Assembly: GCA_018666155.1 (NCBI GenBank)
Contig: JABJAH010000011.1
Coordinates: forward strand, 62,001-126,000
Direction of reading: 5' to 3'
DNA: 64,000 nucleotides
Source of the DNA: Rhodospirillaceae bacterium
Lineage (GTDB): Bacteria > Pseudomonadota > Alphaproteobacteria > Rhodospirillales > Rhodospirillaceae
Shown: in pieces, positions 25,230 to 34,038 of the stretch
How positions within the stretch are numbered: position 1 is the first letter of the stretch
Layout of the letters: every line of letters starts with the position of its first letter
Translations under genes and position numbers: made by a program
The notes under the pieces: model-generated
The model's input: the letters and a program-made list of their open reading frames with translations, nothing else
What the model was told of the DNA's origin: nothing
The model's database searches: none

Positions 25230-28200
25230 TCACCGGACTCATTCGATGGTCCGTCGACAACCGGTTTGTTGTCGCCCTGCTGGCGGCCTTAGTCACGGGC
25301 TGGGGACTCTACGCGGTTCAAAATACACCGATTGATGCCATTCCTGATCTGTCAGATGTTCAGGTCATTATAAAAACTGGTTTTGCCGGCCAAGCCCCGC
25401 AGGTTGTCGAGGACCAAGTCACCTATCCTCTAACGACCGCTATGCTGGCCGTACCGCGGGCGGTCGCCGTACGCGGCTACTCCTTTTTTGGCGATTCCTA
25501 TGTCTATGTCATTTTCGAAGATGGGACGGACGTCTATTGGGCACGGGCGCGCGTTCTAGAGTATTTGAGCCAAGCCGTTGCCAATTTACCAGCGGCCGCG
25601 AAGCCGGCGCTTGGCCCCGACGCAACCGGAGTTGGGTGGATTTATCAATACGCATTGGTTGATCGCACCGGCCAACATGACCTTGCTCAGCTCACGTCTA
25701 TCCAGGATTGGTTCCTGAAATTTGAACTCCAGACCGTACCCGGCGTTTCGGAAATCGCGACCATCGGCGGCATGGTCCGTCAATACCAAGTCGTCGTCGA
25801 CCCAAATCGGTTGCGCGCTTACGGCTTGCACCTGGGAGGTGTAAAGACGGCCATTGAGCGCGGCAATCAAGAAGTTGGCGGCTCCGCCATAGAAATGGCG
25901 GAGGCTGAATATATGGTCCGGTCTTCTGGTTACGTTGATAACCTAGAGGCCCTCAGAGCGATCCCGGTTGGGGTCGGCCCGAACGGCACACCTTTAACGT
26001 TGGGCGATATCGCTGATATCAGGTTCGGCCCGCAAATGCGGCGGGGTGTCAGCGACCTCAACGGTGAAGGAGAAGTGACCGGCGGCGTTGTTGTCATGCG
26101 TTGGGGTGAAAATGCACTCGCCACCATAGAGCGGGTCAAAGCCAAGTTGAACGATCTTCGCGCAGGGCTGCCGCCGGGCGTGGAGATTATCGAAACCTAT
26201 GACCGATCAATCCTGATTGAAGCGGCTGTGGATAATCTCTCATGGAAACTCGGTGAGGAGATGATCGTGGTCGCCTTGATTTGTGCGGCGTTTCTCTTCC
26301 ATATTCGATCGTCCTTTGTCGTCATCCTTTCGTTGCCCATCGGCGTTCTCATAGCCTTCGCTATCATGAAAGCCCAAGGGATTAACGCAAACGTCATGTC
26401 ACTTGGGGGCATCGCCATTGCCGTCGGGGCCATGGTCGATGGTGCCGTCGTGATGGTTGAGAATCTCCACAAGCATTTAGAGCGAGACTCCAACGCAGGC
26501 CGCGATCGATGGGACATCGTCATTGAGGCAGCACAGGAAGTCGGACCGGCTCTATTCTTTTCAATCCTCATCATTACGTTAAGTTTTGTGCCGGTATTTG
26601 CGCTCGAAGCCCAAGAAGGCCGCCTGTTTAAACCCTTGGCCTACACCAAGACCTACGCCATGGGTGCATCTGCTATTCTGGCGGTGACGTTGGTTCCCGT
26701 ACTGATGGGATACTTTGTCCGCGGCCGAATCCTTGAAGAGCGCCGCAATCCACTCAACCGGATAATGATCTGGTTTTACCGCCCCTGCATGAGCGCCGTT
26801 CTGCGCGCACCTAAAACAATTATCCTCGTTGCTGCGCTGATTACGTTGAGCGCACTCTACCCGTTATCGAAATTGGGTGGAGAATTCATGCCCCAACTGG
26901 ACGAAGGAGACCTCCTGTATATGCCGAGTGCATTTCCAGGAGTCTCCATTGGTAAGATTGGCGAAGTCCTACAGCAGACCGACAGATTGATAAAAACCGT
27001 GCCCGAAGTTGCGACCGTACACGGCAAAGCCGGGCGAGCCGATACCGCGACTGACCCAGCACCGCTGACCATGATCGAAACCATCGTCAGGTTGAAACCA
27101 AGAGATCAATGGCGGCCCGGCATGACGATAGACGGCCTTCGGGCGGAGCTGGACAACCTCGTCAAAGTACCCGGCCTGACGAATGTCTGGACGATGCCGA
27201 TTAAGAACCGCACGGACATGTTGGCGACAGGCATTAAAACACCCGTCGGTATAAAGATTTCCGGTCCAGACTTGAATGTCATCAACCAAATAGGTCGCGA
27301 AATAGAGACCACCCTTGCTGCAGTTCCCGGCGTGTCTTCTGTCTTTGCAGAACGGCCAACGGCTGGACGTTTCATAGACGTCGATATCGATCGTCAAGCT
27401 GCCGCCAGATTCGGGCTGAATATCGCCGATGTTCAAATCGTCGTCGCTGCAGCGATCGGAGGGGTGAACGTGGCTGAAAGCGTCGAAGGGCGTGAACGGT
27501 ACCCGATCAATCTGCGCTATCCTCGAGAACGACGCGATTCCTTAGAAGATCTGCGCCAATTGCCGTTGATCACACCCACCGGCGCTCACATTCCGTTGGG
27601 CCGGGTGGCCGATATTAGCGTGAGCGATGGCCCCGGACTCATCCGCACTGAAAATGCACGCCCTAATGCCTGGGTTTTTATTGATGTTGCCGGACGCGAC
27701 ATTGTCTCGGTCGTCGCTGACGCCCAGGCCGCCGTGTCAGAACAGGTCAACCTACCACCGCGATACGCTCTCACTTGGTCGGGCCAGTACGAATACATCG
27801 AACGCGCAAAACAGCGTCTTATGGTCGTTGTGCCCGTGGTGCTGATTGTGATCGTCGTTTTGCTTTACCTTAATTTTCGGAACTTTGCGCAAGTGGCAAT
27901 TATCGTTGGCACCGTACCTTTGTCCCTGGTTGGCGGCGTCTGGCTTCTGTTTTTTTTAGACTACGATCTATCGGTCGCCGTCGGTGTCGGGTTCATCGCG
28001 CTCGCAGGGGTCGCTGTAGAAACGGGCGTACTTATGCTGACCTACTTGGATCACGCCTACCAGAACCATAAAAATATCGTCGGTAAAGACGGCCGGACTT
28101 TCACAATTGATGATCTGCGCACAGCAGTGAGTGACGGCGCCCTCCTTAGAATCCGCCCGATCATGATGACCACAACGACCATCATTGTCGGTCTCATCAC

Positions 28201-28351
28201 TGTAATGGTTGGAAGCGGCACTGGCTCAGAGGTCATGCGCCGCATTGCCGCACCAATGGTCGGGGGCATGCTGAGCGCTTTGATTCTCACCCTAGTGGTG
28301 ATCCCAGCTGTCTATCTGGTGTGGCGGCGGTCGTCAGTCATTAGCGACTAG
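25226..28351 (+). CDS. HME-RND family heavy-metal efflux pump (CusA/CzcA-like)
   Basis: The 1041-residue protein has the complete RND layout: one N-terminal helix (L-I-R-W-S-V-D-N-R-F-V-V-A-L-L-A), two large periplasmic loops and twelve helices. The HME signature A-M-V-D-G-A-V-V-M-V-E-N lies in helix IV near residue 400, and the second half has G-V-A-V-E-T-G-V-L-M-L-T-Y-L. It is a proton-driven exporter of Cu/Ag or divalent metals from the periplasm. No outer-membrane factor (CusC/TolC) and no CusRS-like regulator is adjacent, so these must be encoded elsewhere. It ends 3 bases from a convergent acetyltransferase gene. Confidence 0.95.
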   Translation: MITGLIRWSVDNRFVVALLAALVTGWGLYAVQNTPIDAIPDLSDVQVIIKTGFAGQAPQVVEDQVTYPLTTAMLAVPRAVAVRGYSFFGDSYVYVIFEDGTDVYWARARVLEYLSQAVANLPAAAKPALGPDATGVGWIYQYALVDRTGQHDLAQLTSIQDWFLKFELQTVPGVSEIATIGGMVRQYQVVVDPNRLRAYGLHLGGVKTAIERGNQEVGGSAIEMAEAEYMVRSSGYVDNLEALRAIPVGVGPNGTPLTLGDIADIRFGPQMRRGVSDLNGEGEVTGGVVVMRWGENALATIERVKAKLNDLRAGLPPGVEIIETYDRSILIEAAVDNLSWKLGEEMIVVALICAAFLFHIRSSFVVILSLPIGVLIAFAIMKAQGINANVMSLGGIAIAVGAMVDGAVVMVENLHKHLERDSNAGRDRWDIVIEAAQEVGPALFFSILIITLSFVPVFALEAQEGRLFKPLAYTKTYAMGASAILAVTLVPVLMGYFVRGRILEERRNPLNRIMIWFYRPCMSAVLRAPKTIILVAALITLSALYPLSKLGGEFMPQLDEGDLLYMPSAFPGVSIGKIGEVLQQTDRLIKTVPEVATVHGKAGRADTATDPAPLTMIETIVRLKPRDQWRPGMTIDGLRAELDNLVKVPGLTNVWTMPIKNRTDMLATGIKTPVGIKISGPDLNVINQIGREIETTLAAVPGVSSVFAERPTAGRFIDVDIDRQAAARFGLNIADVQIVVAAAIGGVNVAESVEGRERYPINLRYPRERRDSLEDLRQLPLITPTGAHIPLGRVADISVSDGPGLIRTENARPNAWVFIDVAGRDIVSVVADAQAAVSEQVNLPPRYALTWSGQYEYIERAKQRLMVVVPVVLIVIVVLLYLNFRNFAQVAIIVGTVPLSLVGGVWLLFFLDYDLSVAVGVGFIALAGVAVETGVLMLTYLDHAYQNHKNIVGKDGRTFTIDDLRTAVSDGALLRIRPIMMTTTTIIVGLITVMVGSGTGSEVMRRIAAPMVGGMLSALILTLVVIPAVYLVWRRSSVISD

Positions 28352-28354
28352 GCC

Positions 28355-28924
28355 TCACTCTTTCGCCTTCGCGGCGTACTCATCTTCCAGAATCGAAAAG
28401 ATATGGGAGCTCCACCAGCCGCGAGCGGTGTAACGATAATCACGGCGCACGCCCTCGTAGGTCATGCCGTAGGTATCTCTCATAATGTGAACCGAGCCAT
28501 CGTTGTCGACCGCACAGGTGCACTCAACCCGATGCAACTTGAATGTTTCAAATGCGAGCGCAATCAAGGCCCAACCCAGTGTAGTGCCGAGCCCCTTGCC
28601 CTGGTAATCCGGCGCAAGGGTACAGCCGACCGAGCCATTGCGGTCAGCCTTTTCCCCAATGTGCTTGACGTTGGCTGTGCCAATCACGGCTCGGGATGAA
28701 GGATCCTGGACCGCCCACCAAGTTTGGCGGGCACCGGGGCGGACCGACGCCGAAACTGAATCCATTACCAATTGCTTGACTTGATCTGGCGTCCGCGGGC
28801 CATCCGCAAGAAACAGCCAATACCGTTCGTCTTCGGCAAACTCTGAAAGAACTTTGGCGTCACCTAACCGCAATGGCCTAAGGCGGTACCCTGATCCTTG
28901 CGCAATGAACGACTCAGATTCCAT
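28355..28924 (-). CDS. GNAT-family N-acetyltransferase (RimJ/RimL-like)
   Basis: The 189-residue protein begins Y-R-L-R-P-L-R-L-G-D-A and contains the acetyl-CoA-binding motif Y-Q-G-K-G-L-G-T-T-L-G at about residues 110-120, then H-R-V-E-C-T-C-A-V-D-N-D-G-S and G-M-T-Y-E-G-V-R-R. It probably acetylates an amino group on a protein N-terminus or small molecule. Its ATG overlaps the stop of the chorismate-mutase-like gene, so the two are coupled. Confidence 0.88.
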   Translation of the reverse strand: MESESFIAQGSGYRLRPLRLGDAKVLSEFAEDERYWLFLADGPRTPDQVKQLVMDSVSASVRPGARQTWWAVQDPSSRAVIGTANVKHIGEKADRNGSVGCTLAPDYQGKGLGTTLGWALIALAFETFKLHRVECTCAVDNDGSVHIMRDTYGMTYEGVRRDYRYTARGWWSSHIFSILEDEYAAKAKE

Positions 28925-29253
28925 CAGCCGCCGCTGTTTCTCTTTTCGATCTGGTCTTGCTCGAGCTGAATATTAATCTCGATCATTGCCCGATAAATCG
29001 CTTCGACAATCTCTGGGTTGCTGCCACGCGCTTCAGCGACGCCGCGCACTTTCTGAACGACATCTTCGATCCGCGCAGGCACACGGGCGGCATTAACGTC
29101 ACCCTTAAGTTTGGCCGCCTGCATGACGTAGTGATTGCGCTCAACCAGTAAAGGAACAATGACATGGTCTAGCCGGTCGATATGCTCCCGCACTTGGTCG
29201 AGAGAATCACACTCCTCAAACGGTGAGCTGTCGGCGTCGTTTTGATTGGTCAT
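28924..29253 (-). CDS. AroQ-type chorismate mutase-like protein
   Basis: The 109-residue all-helical protein matches the AroQ/PchB fold: S-L-D-Q-V-R-E-H-I-D-R-L-D at residues 17-29, L-V-E-R-N-H-Y-V-M-Q-A-A-K-L-K, then R-V-P-A-R-I-E-D-V-V-Q-K-V-R and the C-terminal Y-R-A-M-I-E. Chorismate mutase makes prephenate for Phe/Tyr; PchB-like members instead split isochorismate. The N-terminal Glu/Asp-rich extension and the context (gshA upstream, GNAT downstream) do not decide between them. Confidence 0.85.
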   Translation of the reverse strand: MTNQNDADSSPFEECDSLDQVREHIDRLDHVIVPLLVERNHYVMQAAKLKGDVNAARVPARIEDVVQKVRGVAEARGSNPEIVEAIYRAMIEINIQLEQDQIEKRNSGG

Positions 29254-29263
29254 AATGTTCGCA

Positions 29264-30628
29264 CTAATAGCTGTATTCGGAAAAAATCTTGGTAATATCG
29301 CCGTCCCATTTGGTGTGGAACGCCTCGAGCATCTGCTCTGCCGGGGTTATCCCCGATGCGGCGATCTCTTGCAAGGGCGACAAGAACCCGGTTTCGTCGT
29401 TTCCGGCTGAATCTAAACAGGCTCGTCGCGTCAAACCAGCCCGGGCAATATCTAGAATCTGCAAAGCAACATCCTGCGCCGTACGTCCGGCAACTTCCGC
29501 TTTGAGGGCTTTTAACGGCACTGTACGGAACAGCGACTCCCGATCTTCGCTGGTCCAGCCCTTGACCACGTCCCAGGCCGCATCCAGCGCTTGATCATCG
29601 TACAGTAGACCCATCCAGAAGGCCGGCAACGCGCAAAGACGAGCCCAGGGTCCGGAATCCGTACCGCGCATTTCAAGAAACTTTTTCAGACGTACTTCAG
29701 GGAAGACGGTGGACAGGTGATCTTCCCAGTCAGCGATCGTCGGGGTTTGCCCCGGCAACGCGGGTAGAGTCCCATTCATGAAATCCCGGAACGACTGACC
29801 CGAGGCGTCGACGTAGCCATCGCGATAGACAAAGTACATGGGGGCATCGAGAACAAAGTCCACGTACCGTTCAAAGCCCATGCCGTCTTCGAATGCGAAG
29901 GGCATCATGCCGGTTCGGTCTTTGTCCGTGTCATGCCAAATCGCAGCGCGTTGACTCAACAAGCCATTCGGCTTGCCTTCGGTGAACGGTGAATTCGCCC
30001 ATAGTGCCGTGGCGATGGGCTGTAAGGCCAAAGACACGCGCATCTTCTTGACCATATCCGCTTCAGACGCATAATCGAGATTGACCTGAACCGTACATGT
30101 GCGGGTCATCATATCGATGCCGAGCTTGCCAACCTTGGGCATATACTCGCGCATGATTTTGTAGCGGCCTTTTGGCATCCAATGAACATCTTCACGGCGC
30201 CAATTGGGAGTCATACCCAAACCTAGCAAACCACAACCCAACTCTTCCGCAACTTCTTTGACCTGCTTGCGATGCTCTGTCACTTCGCTACAGGTTTGAT
30301 GAACCGTTTCAAGCGGTGCACCCGACAGTTCGAACTGCCCACCCGGCTCAAGACTGACCGACCCCTTACCCGGCGCGTTGAGTGCAATGACATTCTCACC
30401 TTCGAAGACGGGCTCCCAGCCGAACCGCCGCATCCCTTCAAGCACGGCACGGATGCCGCTATCACCCCCATAGGTCAGTGCTTTGTAGCTCTCCAGACAA
30501 TAGAGAAACTTTTCGTGTTCTGTACCCACGCGCCACTGGTCAATAGGTTTGCAGCCTGCCTCTGCGTAGGCAACAAGCTGATCCACACTGGTAATAGGGG
30601 TGGACTCTTTAGAAGGTAATGTTGTCAT
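29264..30628 (-). CDS. gshA: Glutamate-cysteine ligase, plant/alphaproteobacterial type
   Basis: The 454-residue protein shows the GCS2-type ligase pattern: V-G-T-E-H-E-K-F at about residues 40-47, Y-G-G-D-S-G-I-R-A-V-L-E, S-L-E-P-G-G-Q-F-E-L-S-G-A-P (about residue 95) and R-T-C-T-V-Q-V-N-L-D-Y at about residue 175. It makes gamma-glutamylcysteine, the first step of glutathione synthesis, in the cytosol. The length and motifs fit the class shared by alphaproteobacteria and plants rather than E. coli GshA. It is 10 bases upstream of the chorismate-mutase-like gene and downstream of rsmE on the same strand. Confidence 0.95.
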   Translation of the reverse strand: MTTLPSKESTPITSVDQLVAYAEAGCKPIDQWRVGTEHEKFLYCLESYKALTYGGDSGIRAVLEGMRRFGWEPVFEGENVIALNAPGKGSVSLEPGGQFELSGAPLETVHQTCSEVTEHRKQVKEVAEELGCGLLGLGMTPNWRREDVHWMPKGRYKIMREYMPKVGKLGIDMMTRTCTVQVNLDYASEADMVKKMRVSLALQPIATALWANSPFTEGKPNGLLSQRAAIWHDTDKDRTGMMPFAFEDGMGFERYVDFVLDAPMYFVYRDGYVDASGQSFRDFMNGTLPALPGQTPTIADWEDHLSTVFPEVRLKKFLEMRGTDSGPWARLCALPAFWMGLLYDDQALDAAWDVVKGWTSEDRESLFRTVPLKALKAEVAGRTAQDVALQILDIARAGLTRRACLDSAGNDETGFLSPLQEIAASGITPAEQMLEAFHTKWDGDITKIFSEYSY

Positions 30629-30676
30629 GAAGTGTACTTAATGATCCCGGCCTCAAATTGGTAGGTGCCACACTCC

Positions 30677-31456
30677 TTAGTCAGAGCCGCGACGCCAGTC
30701 CCCACACAACGCTTGCCAGCACGTCAACGCTGCAAGGGCAGCGGTATCCGCACGGAGAATGCGCGGTCCCAAGGACACAAACTTAGAGAACGGCAGTGAG
30801 CGCAACAGGTCAAGCTCCGTGTCAGCAAAACCACCCTCTGGGCCGATCACGAAAGCGGCAGCGCCTATGTTGCGGCCGACATGTTCTGCCATCACGTCCG
30901 CCACGGGGTCACCCCCACCGGTCTCATCCATGACAAATAGAACGCGATCATCGGGCCAGTCGGTGATCACCTGCAAGAGCGCAGCGGGCTCACGAACGTC
31001 CGGAACAATCATCCGGCCGCATTGTTCTGCGGCCTCCATGGCGATGGCTCGCAACCGGTCCGTTTTCACGCGATCGCTGTTGGTCCGCTGCGTTATGACT
31101 GGTTGCAATACGCTTACGCCAAGTTCCGTCGCCTTTTGTACGATTAAATCCGTAGGATTGCGTTTGATCGGAGCAAACAGAAGTTTTAGGTCGCACTCGA
31201 CCTCTTGAACGCGCATTTGTTGCTCTAACAGAACAGCCGCACTTTTCTTAGTGACACCGACCAAGCCGCCACTCCACTCCCCGTCGCGGCCGTTAAACAA
31301 GAGAACGGGGTCATCGACACCACGGCGCATGACCTGCGCAAGATACCGCGCTTGATCAGGCGATAGATCGACCTCCACCCCCGCTACAAGGTCGTTGGGA
31401 ACGTAAAGACGGAGAGGCGCTGAGGAGCTTGTCATAAAGGTAGTCCAAAGGAGCAT
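30677..31456 (-). CDS. rsmE: 16S rRNA (uracil1498-N3)-methyltransferase
   Basis: The product has a SPOUT fold. The N-terminal PUA-like part contains Q-A-R-Y-L-A-Q-V-M-R, and the knotted C-terminal domain has V-I-G-P-E-G-G-F-A-D-T-E and L-G-P-R-I-L-R-A-D-T-A, the RsmE signature for SAM binding. It methylates U1498 of 16S rRNA. Start 31456 gives 259 residues; ATG 31435, just before T-S-S-S-A-P-L-R-L-Y-V, is equally possible and would remove seven residues. It diverges from ubiA and precedes gshA. Confidence 0.93.
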   Translation of the reverse strand: MLLWTTFMTSSSAPLRLYVPNDLVAGVEVDLSPDQARYLAQVMRRGVDDPVLLFNGRDGEWSGGLVGVTKKSAAVLLEQQMRVQEVECDLKLLFAPIKRNPTDLIVQKATELGVSVLQPVITQRTNSDRVKTDRLRAIAMEAAEQCGRMIVPDVREPAALLQVITDWPDDRVLFVMDETGGGDPVADVMAEHVGRNIGAAAFVIGPEGGFADTELDLLRSLPFSKFVSLGPRILRADTAALAALTCWQALCGDWRRGSD

Positions 31457-31493
31457 TGTTACGGGCGGTCGTTCTCCTTAGTTTAGCGGTAGC

Positions 31494-32432
31494 ATGACTG
31501 AGACAAAACCATCACGCCCATCTAACGCCGCCAAATCGGACATGTCGCAAAGCGGCTGGATCAATCGACTGGCTCCGGCATGGAGTCGCGGCTATCTCAG
31601 GTTGGCGCGGGTCGACCGGCCTATTGGCACATGGCTCCTGTTGTTGCCCTGTATTTGGTCGATTCTACTCGCAACCCCCAACAGCGTCGCGGCACCCCGC
31701 TACGACCTTCTCATCCTTTTCGCGCTCGGCGCTGCAGTGATGAGGGGCGCTGGGTGCACCTACAACGACATTGTTGACCGTGACTTCGACGCCAAAGTGT
31801 CTCGCACGGCCCTACGCCCTATTCCTTCGGGCGAGGTTTCCGTCCGCCAGGCGTGGGTGTTTCTCGGTCTGCAGCTTCTCATTGGATTTTTGGTTCTTAT
31901 TCAACTGAACGCAGTAACGATTGGGCTGGGTGTTGCGTCGCTAATACTGGTGTTCAGCTACCCCTTTATGAAACGCATCACCTACTGGCCACAAGCCTGG
32001 TTGGGACTGACCTTCAACTGGGGCGCTTTGATGGGCTGGACGGCCGTGACCGGTTCGCTCGATTGGCCAGCCGCTGCGCTTTATGCCGCAGGCTTTTTTT
32101 GGACACTTGGCTACGACACCATTTATGCGCATCAGGACAAAGAGGATGACGCCCTTATCGGTGTTAAATCCACTGCCCTCGCCCTTAAGGGCCAAACACT
32201 ACCGTTCATCATCGCCATGTACACATTGACCATAGTACTGCTTGCTCTGGCAGCAGGGTTGGTTAGGTTTTCTTGGGGCACTGGGGCGCTACTCTTACTC
32301 GCCGCGGTTCATTTCACCTGGCAAAGCGCAACACTTGATAGTGATGATGCGGTGAACTGCTTGGAGCGATTTAAATCAAACCGGGATGTCGGCCTGCTGA
32401 TCGCTGCTGCCATGCTAGCTGTACATTTGTGA
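31494..32432 (+). CDS. ubiA: 4-hydroxybenzoate polyprenyltransferase
   Basis: The 312-residue integral membrane protein has about eight helices and both Asp-rich prenyltransferase motifs: N-D-I-V-D-R-D-F-D at about residues 99-107 and D-K-E-D-D near residue 217. R-V-D-R-P-I-G-T-W-L-L at the first helix is typical of UbiA. It joins 4-hydroxybenzoate to the isoprenoid tail in ubiquinone synthesis at the inner membrane. It is divergent from rsmE, an arrangement seen in many alphaproteobacteria. Confidence 0.95.
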   Translation: MTETKPSRPSNAAKSDMSQSGWINRLAPAWSRGYLRLARVDRPIGTWLLLLPCIWSILLATPNSVAAPRYDLLILFALGAAVMRGAGCTYNDIVDRDFDAKVSRTALRPIPSGEVSVRQAWVFLGLQLLIGFLVLIQLNAVTIGLGVASLILVFSYPFMKRITYWPQAWLGLTFNWGALMGWTAVTGSLDWPAAALYAAGFFWTLGYDTIYAHQDKEDDALIGVKSTALALKGQTLPFIIAMYTLTIVLLALAAGLVRFSWGTGALLLLAAVHFTWQSATLDSDDAVNCLERFKSNRDVGLLIAAAMLAVHL

Positions 32433-32439
32433 TGAAATC

Positions 32440-33984
32440 TCAATCAAGATCGTACCCGTAGGCCTCAACGAACGGTGCAAGACTGTCAAAATGCGGCTCA
32501 ATCATCGAACGGCACTGTTTCCAACGGTACGAGGCGTGATCGTACAAGGGTTTAATGACTTGATGATCACTGGCCGTCTTTGGCTGATCCAATCTAGCCG
32601 TCTGATTGAATCTGCTAACATTCGCATCCCACTCAACGCCGATGTGATTGAGCACGCGAGTCACTTCAGGTTGAAAATCAGAAACGATGTCTTCATATCG
32701 CACCGTTAGGACGTCTAGGGACAGGGCCTTGACTGCGTCATTCCAGAGAGACATCAGCTCAATATAAGTCTGAACGGTATCTTCAAGTGTAAGCATCCCG
32801 GCGGTCAGCGTGTTGATCTCAAACGTCTGCATGTAAGCGCTTAAGCAAACATCACACGGATGGCGGGCCATTAGGATAAGTTTAGCCTGCGGAAATAATT
32901 CCTTCATCCATGCGACCAAACGCGTATTGAACGGATAAATATCTACGAGAACGCGATAGGGCAGATTCGGAATTAAGGCCTTCACAGCCGCGTAGTACTG
33001 TGTCCGCGCATTATGAAGAATGTGTTCCGGTGTGGCCGGCGTGGCCAACCCGCCTGGCATAAAAACACAAGCGTCCCCAAAGGCAGGCGACTCTTGGACA
33101 ACAGCCAGATCGGGATGGGACGCCAAGATCGTCCGCAATAAAGTTGTGCCAGAGCGTGGAAACCCAGCTACGAACGCCTGCGGCTTAGCAAACAGTGGCG
33201 TCTCCGTTTCACCTGCCTTCCGTGATCGCTTTGATAACGCATCGACGTAGGTTCTTTGCGCCCAAATGTCTTGCTGAAAGAGCGTTTTAAGCCCCAGCCA
33301 TTTTGGATGTGCTTCACGGTAGGCCGCATTACTCTTTTCGAAAGACCGGAATGCGGGCGAGAAATCTTCTAGATCTAACAGGCAACGGGCGCGTTCAAGG
33401 TCACTCTTCTGCCGTATCGCTGAAGTATTCGCCGACGCCTTGAGAGACGCATCGATCCAGTCAATTCCATCAAGAACAGTGAGTGCCGCCTCCGCCTGGC
33501 CCATATGGCGCAAACAGCGGGCCAGCGTTATTGATGCGAACACGTCTTTTGGATTGTGCTCGAGCGCGGTGCGCGCAAGATCAGCCGCTGCGGCATACTG
33601 ATAGGTTCTCTCGAAAGCCTCCGCTAAAGCGCCGTTTACCTGGAACAGTGACGGATTACTCTCCAGACATTTCTCGAAATGTTTTATCGCCGATTGGTGA
33701 TCAGAGAGTTTCGTATAGCAGGTGCCCAAAGCAAATTGAGTGGGCGCATCTGTAGGGTCCAGGGTTGTGGCTTGTTGGAGAGCGTCAATGGCCTCTGCAA
33801 TGCGGCCTTGATCATGCAACGCTATGCCAAGATGACACAACATTTGCGGGCTCCCCGGCGCCTTCTTAAGCTCTTCTTTGAGCACTACTTCAGCGTCGTA
33901 GGGGCGACCTTTTTCTATAAGAACACGGACGGACTCAATGGTAGCCGATGCGGTGGAAGGTTCTCCATGATCGGTATCAGACAT
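32440..33984 (-). CDS. TPR-repeat sulfotransferase
   Basis: The 514-residue protein combines N-terminal tetratricopeptide repeats (about residues 25-200; for example L-C-H-L-G-I-A-L-H-D-Q-G-R-I-A-E-A-I) with a C-terminal sulfotransferase domain. The PAPS-binding loop is G-F-P-R-S-G-T-T-L-L at about residue 275, with M-A-R-H-P-C-D-V-C-L-S-A-Y-M and V-R-Y-E-D-I-V-S-D-F farther on. It would move sulfate from PAPS to a glycan, peptide or lipid, with TPRs selecting the partner. No signal peptide. It converges on ubiA with 7 bases between stops. Confidence 0.9.
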   Translation of the reverse strand: MSDTDHGEPSTASATIESVRVLIEKGRPYDAEVVLKEELKKAPGSPQMLCHLGIALHDQGRIAEAIDALQQATTLDPTDAPTQFALGTCYTKLSDHQSAIKHFEKCLESNPSLFQVNGALAEAFERTYQYAAAADLARTALEHNPKDVFASITLARCLRHMGQAEAALTVLDGIDWIDASLKASANTSAIRQKSDLERARCLLDLEDFSPAFRSFEKSNAAYREAHPKWLGLKTLFQQDIWAQRTYVDALSKRSRKAGETETPLFAKPQAFVAGFPRSGTTLLRTILASHPDLAVVQESPAFGDACVFMPGGLATPATPEHILHNARTQYYAAVKALIPNLPYRVLVDIYPFNTRLVAWMKELFPQAKLILMARHPCDVCLSAYMQTFEINTLTAGMLTLEDTVQTYIELMSLWNDAVKALSLDVLTVRYEDIVSDFQPEVTRVLNHIGVEWDANVSRFNQTARLDQPKTASDHQVIKPLYDHASYRWKQCRSMIEPHFDSLAPFVEAYGYDLD

Positions 33985-34038
33985 CAGGAAAAATCACGGT
34001 GATGGGGCCGAAACGTATGTCCGGCACGCTAGCTGAGC

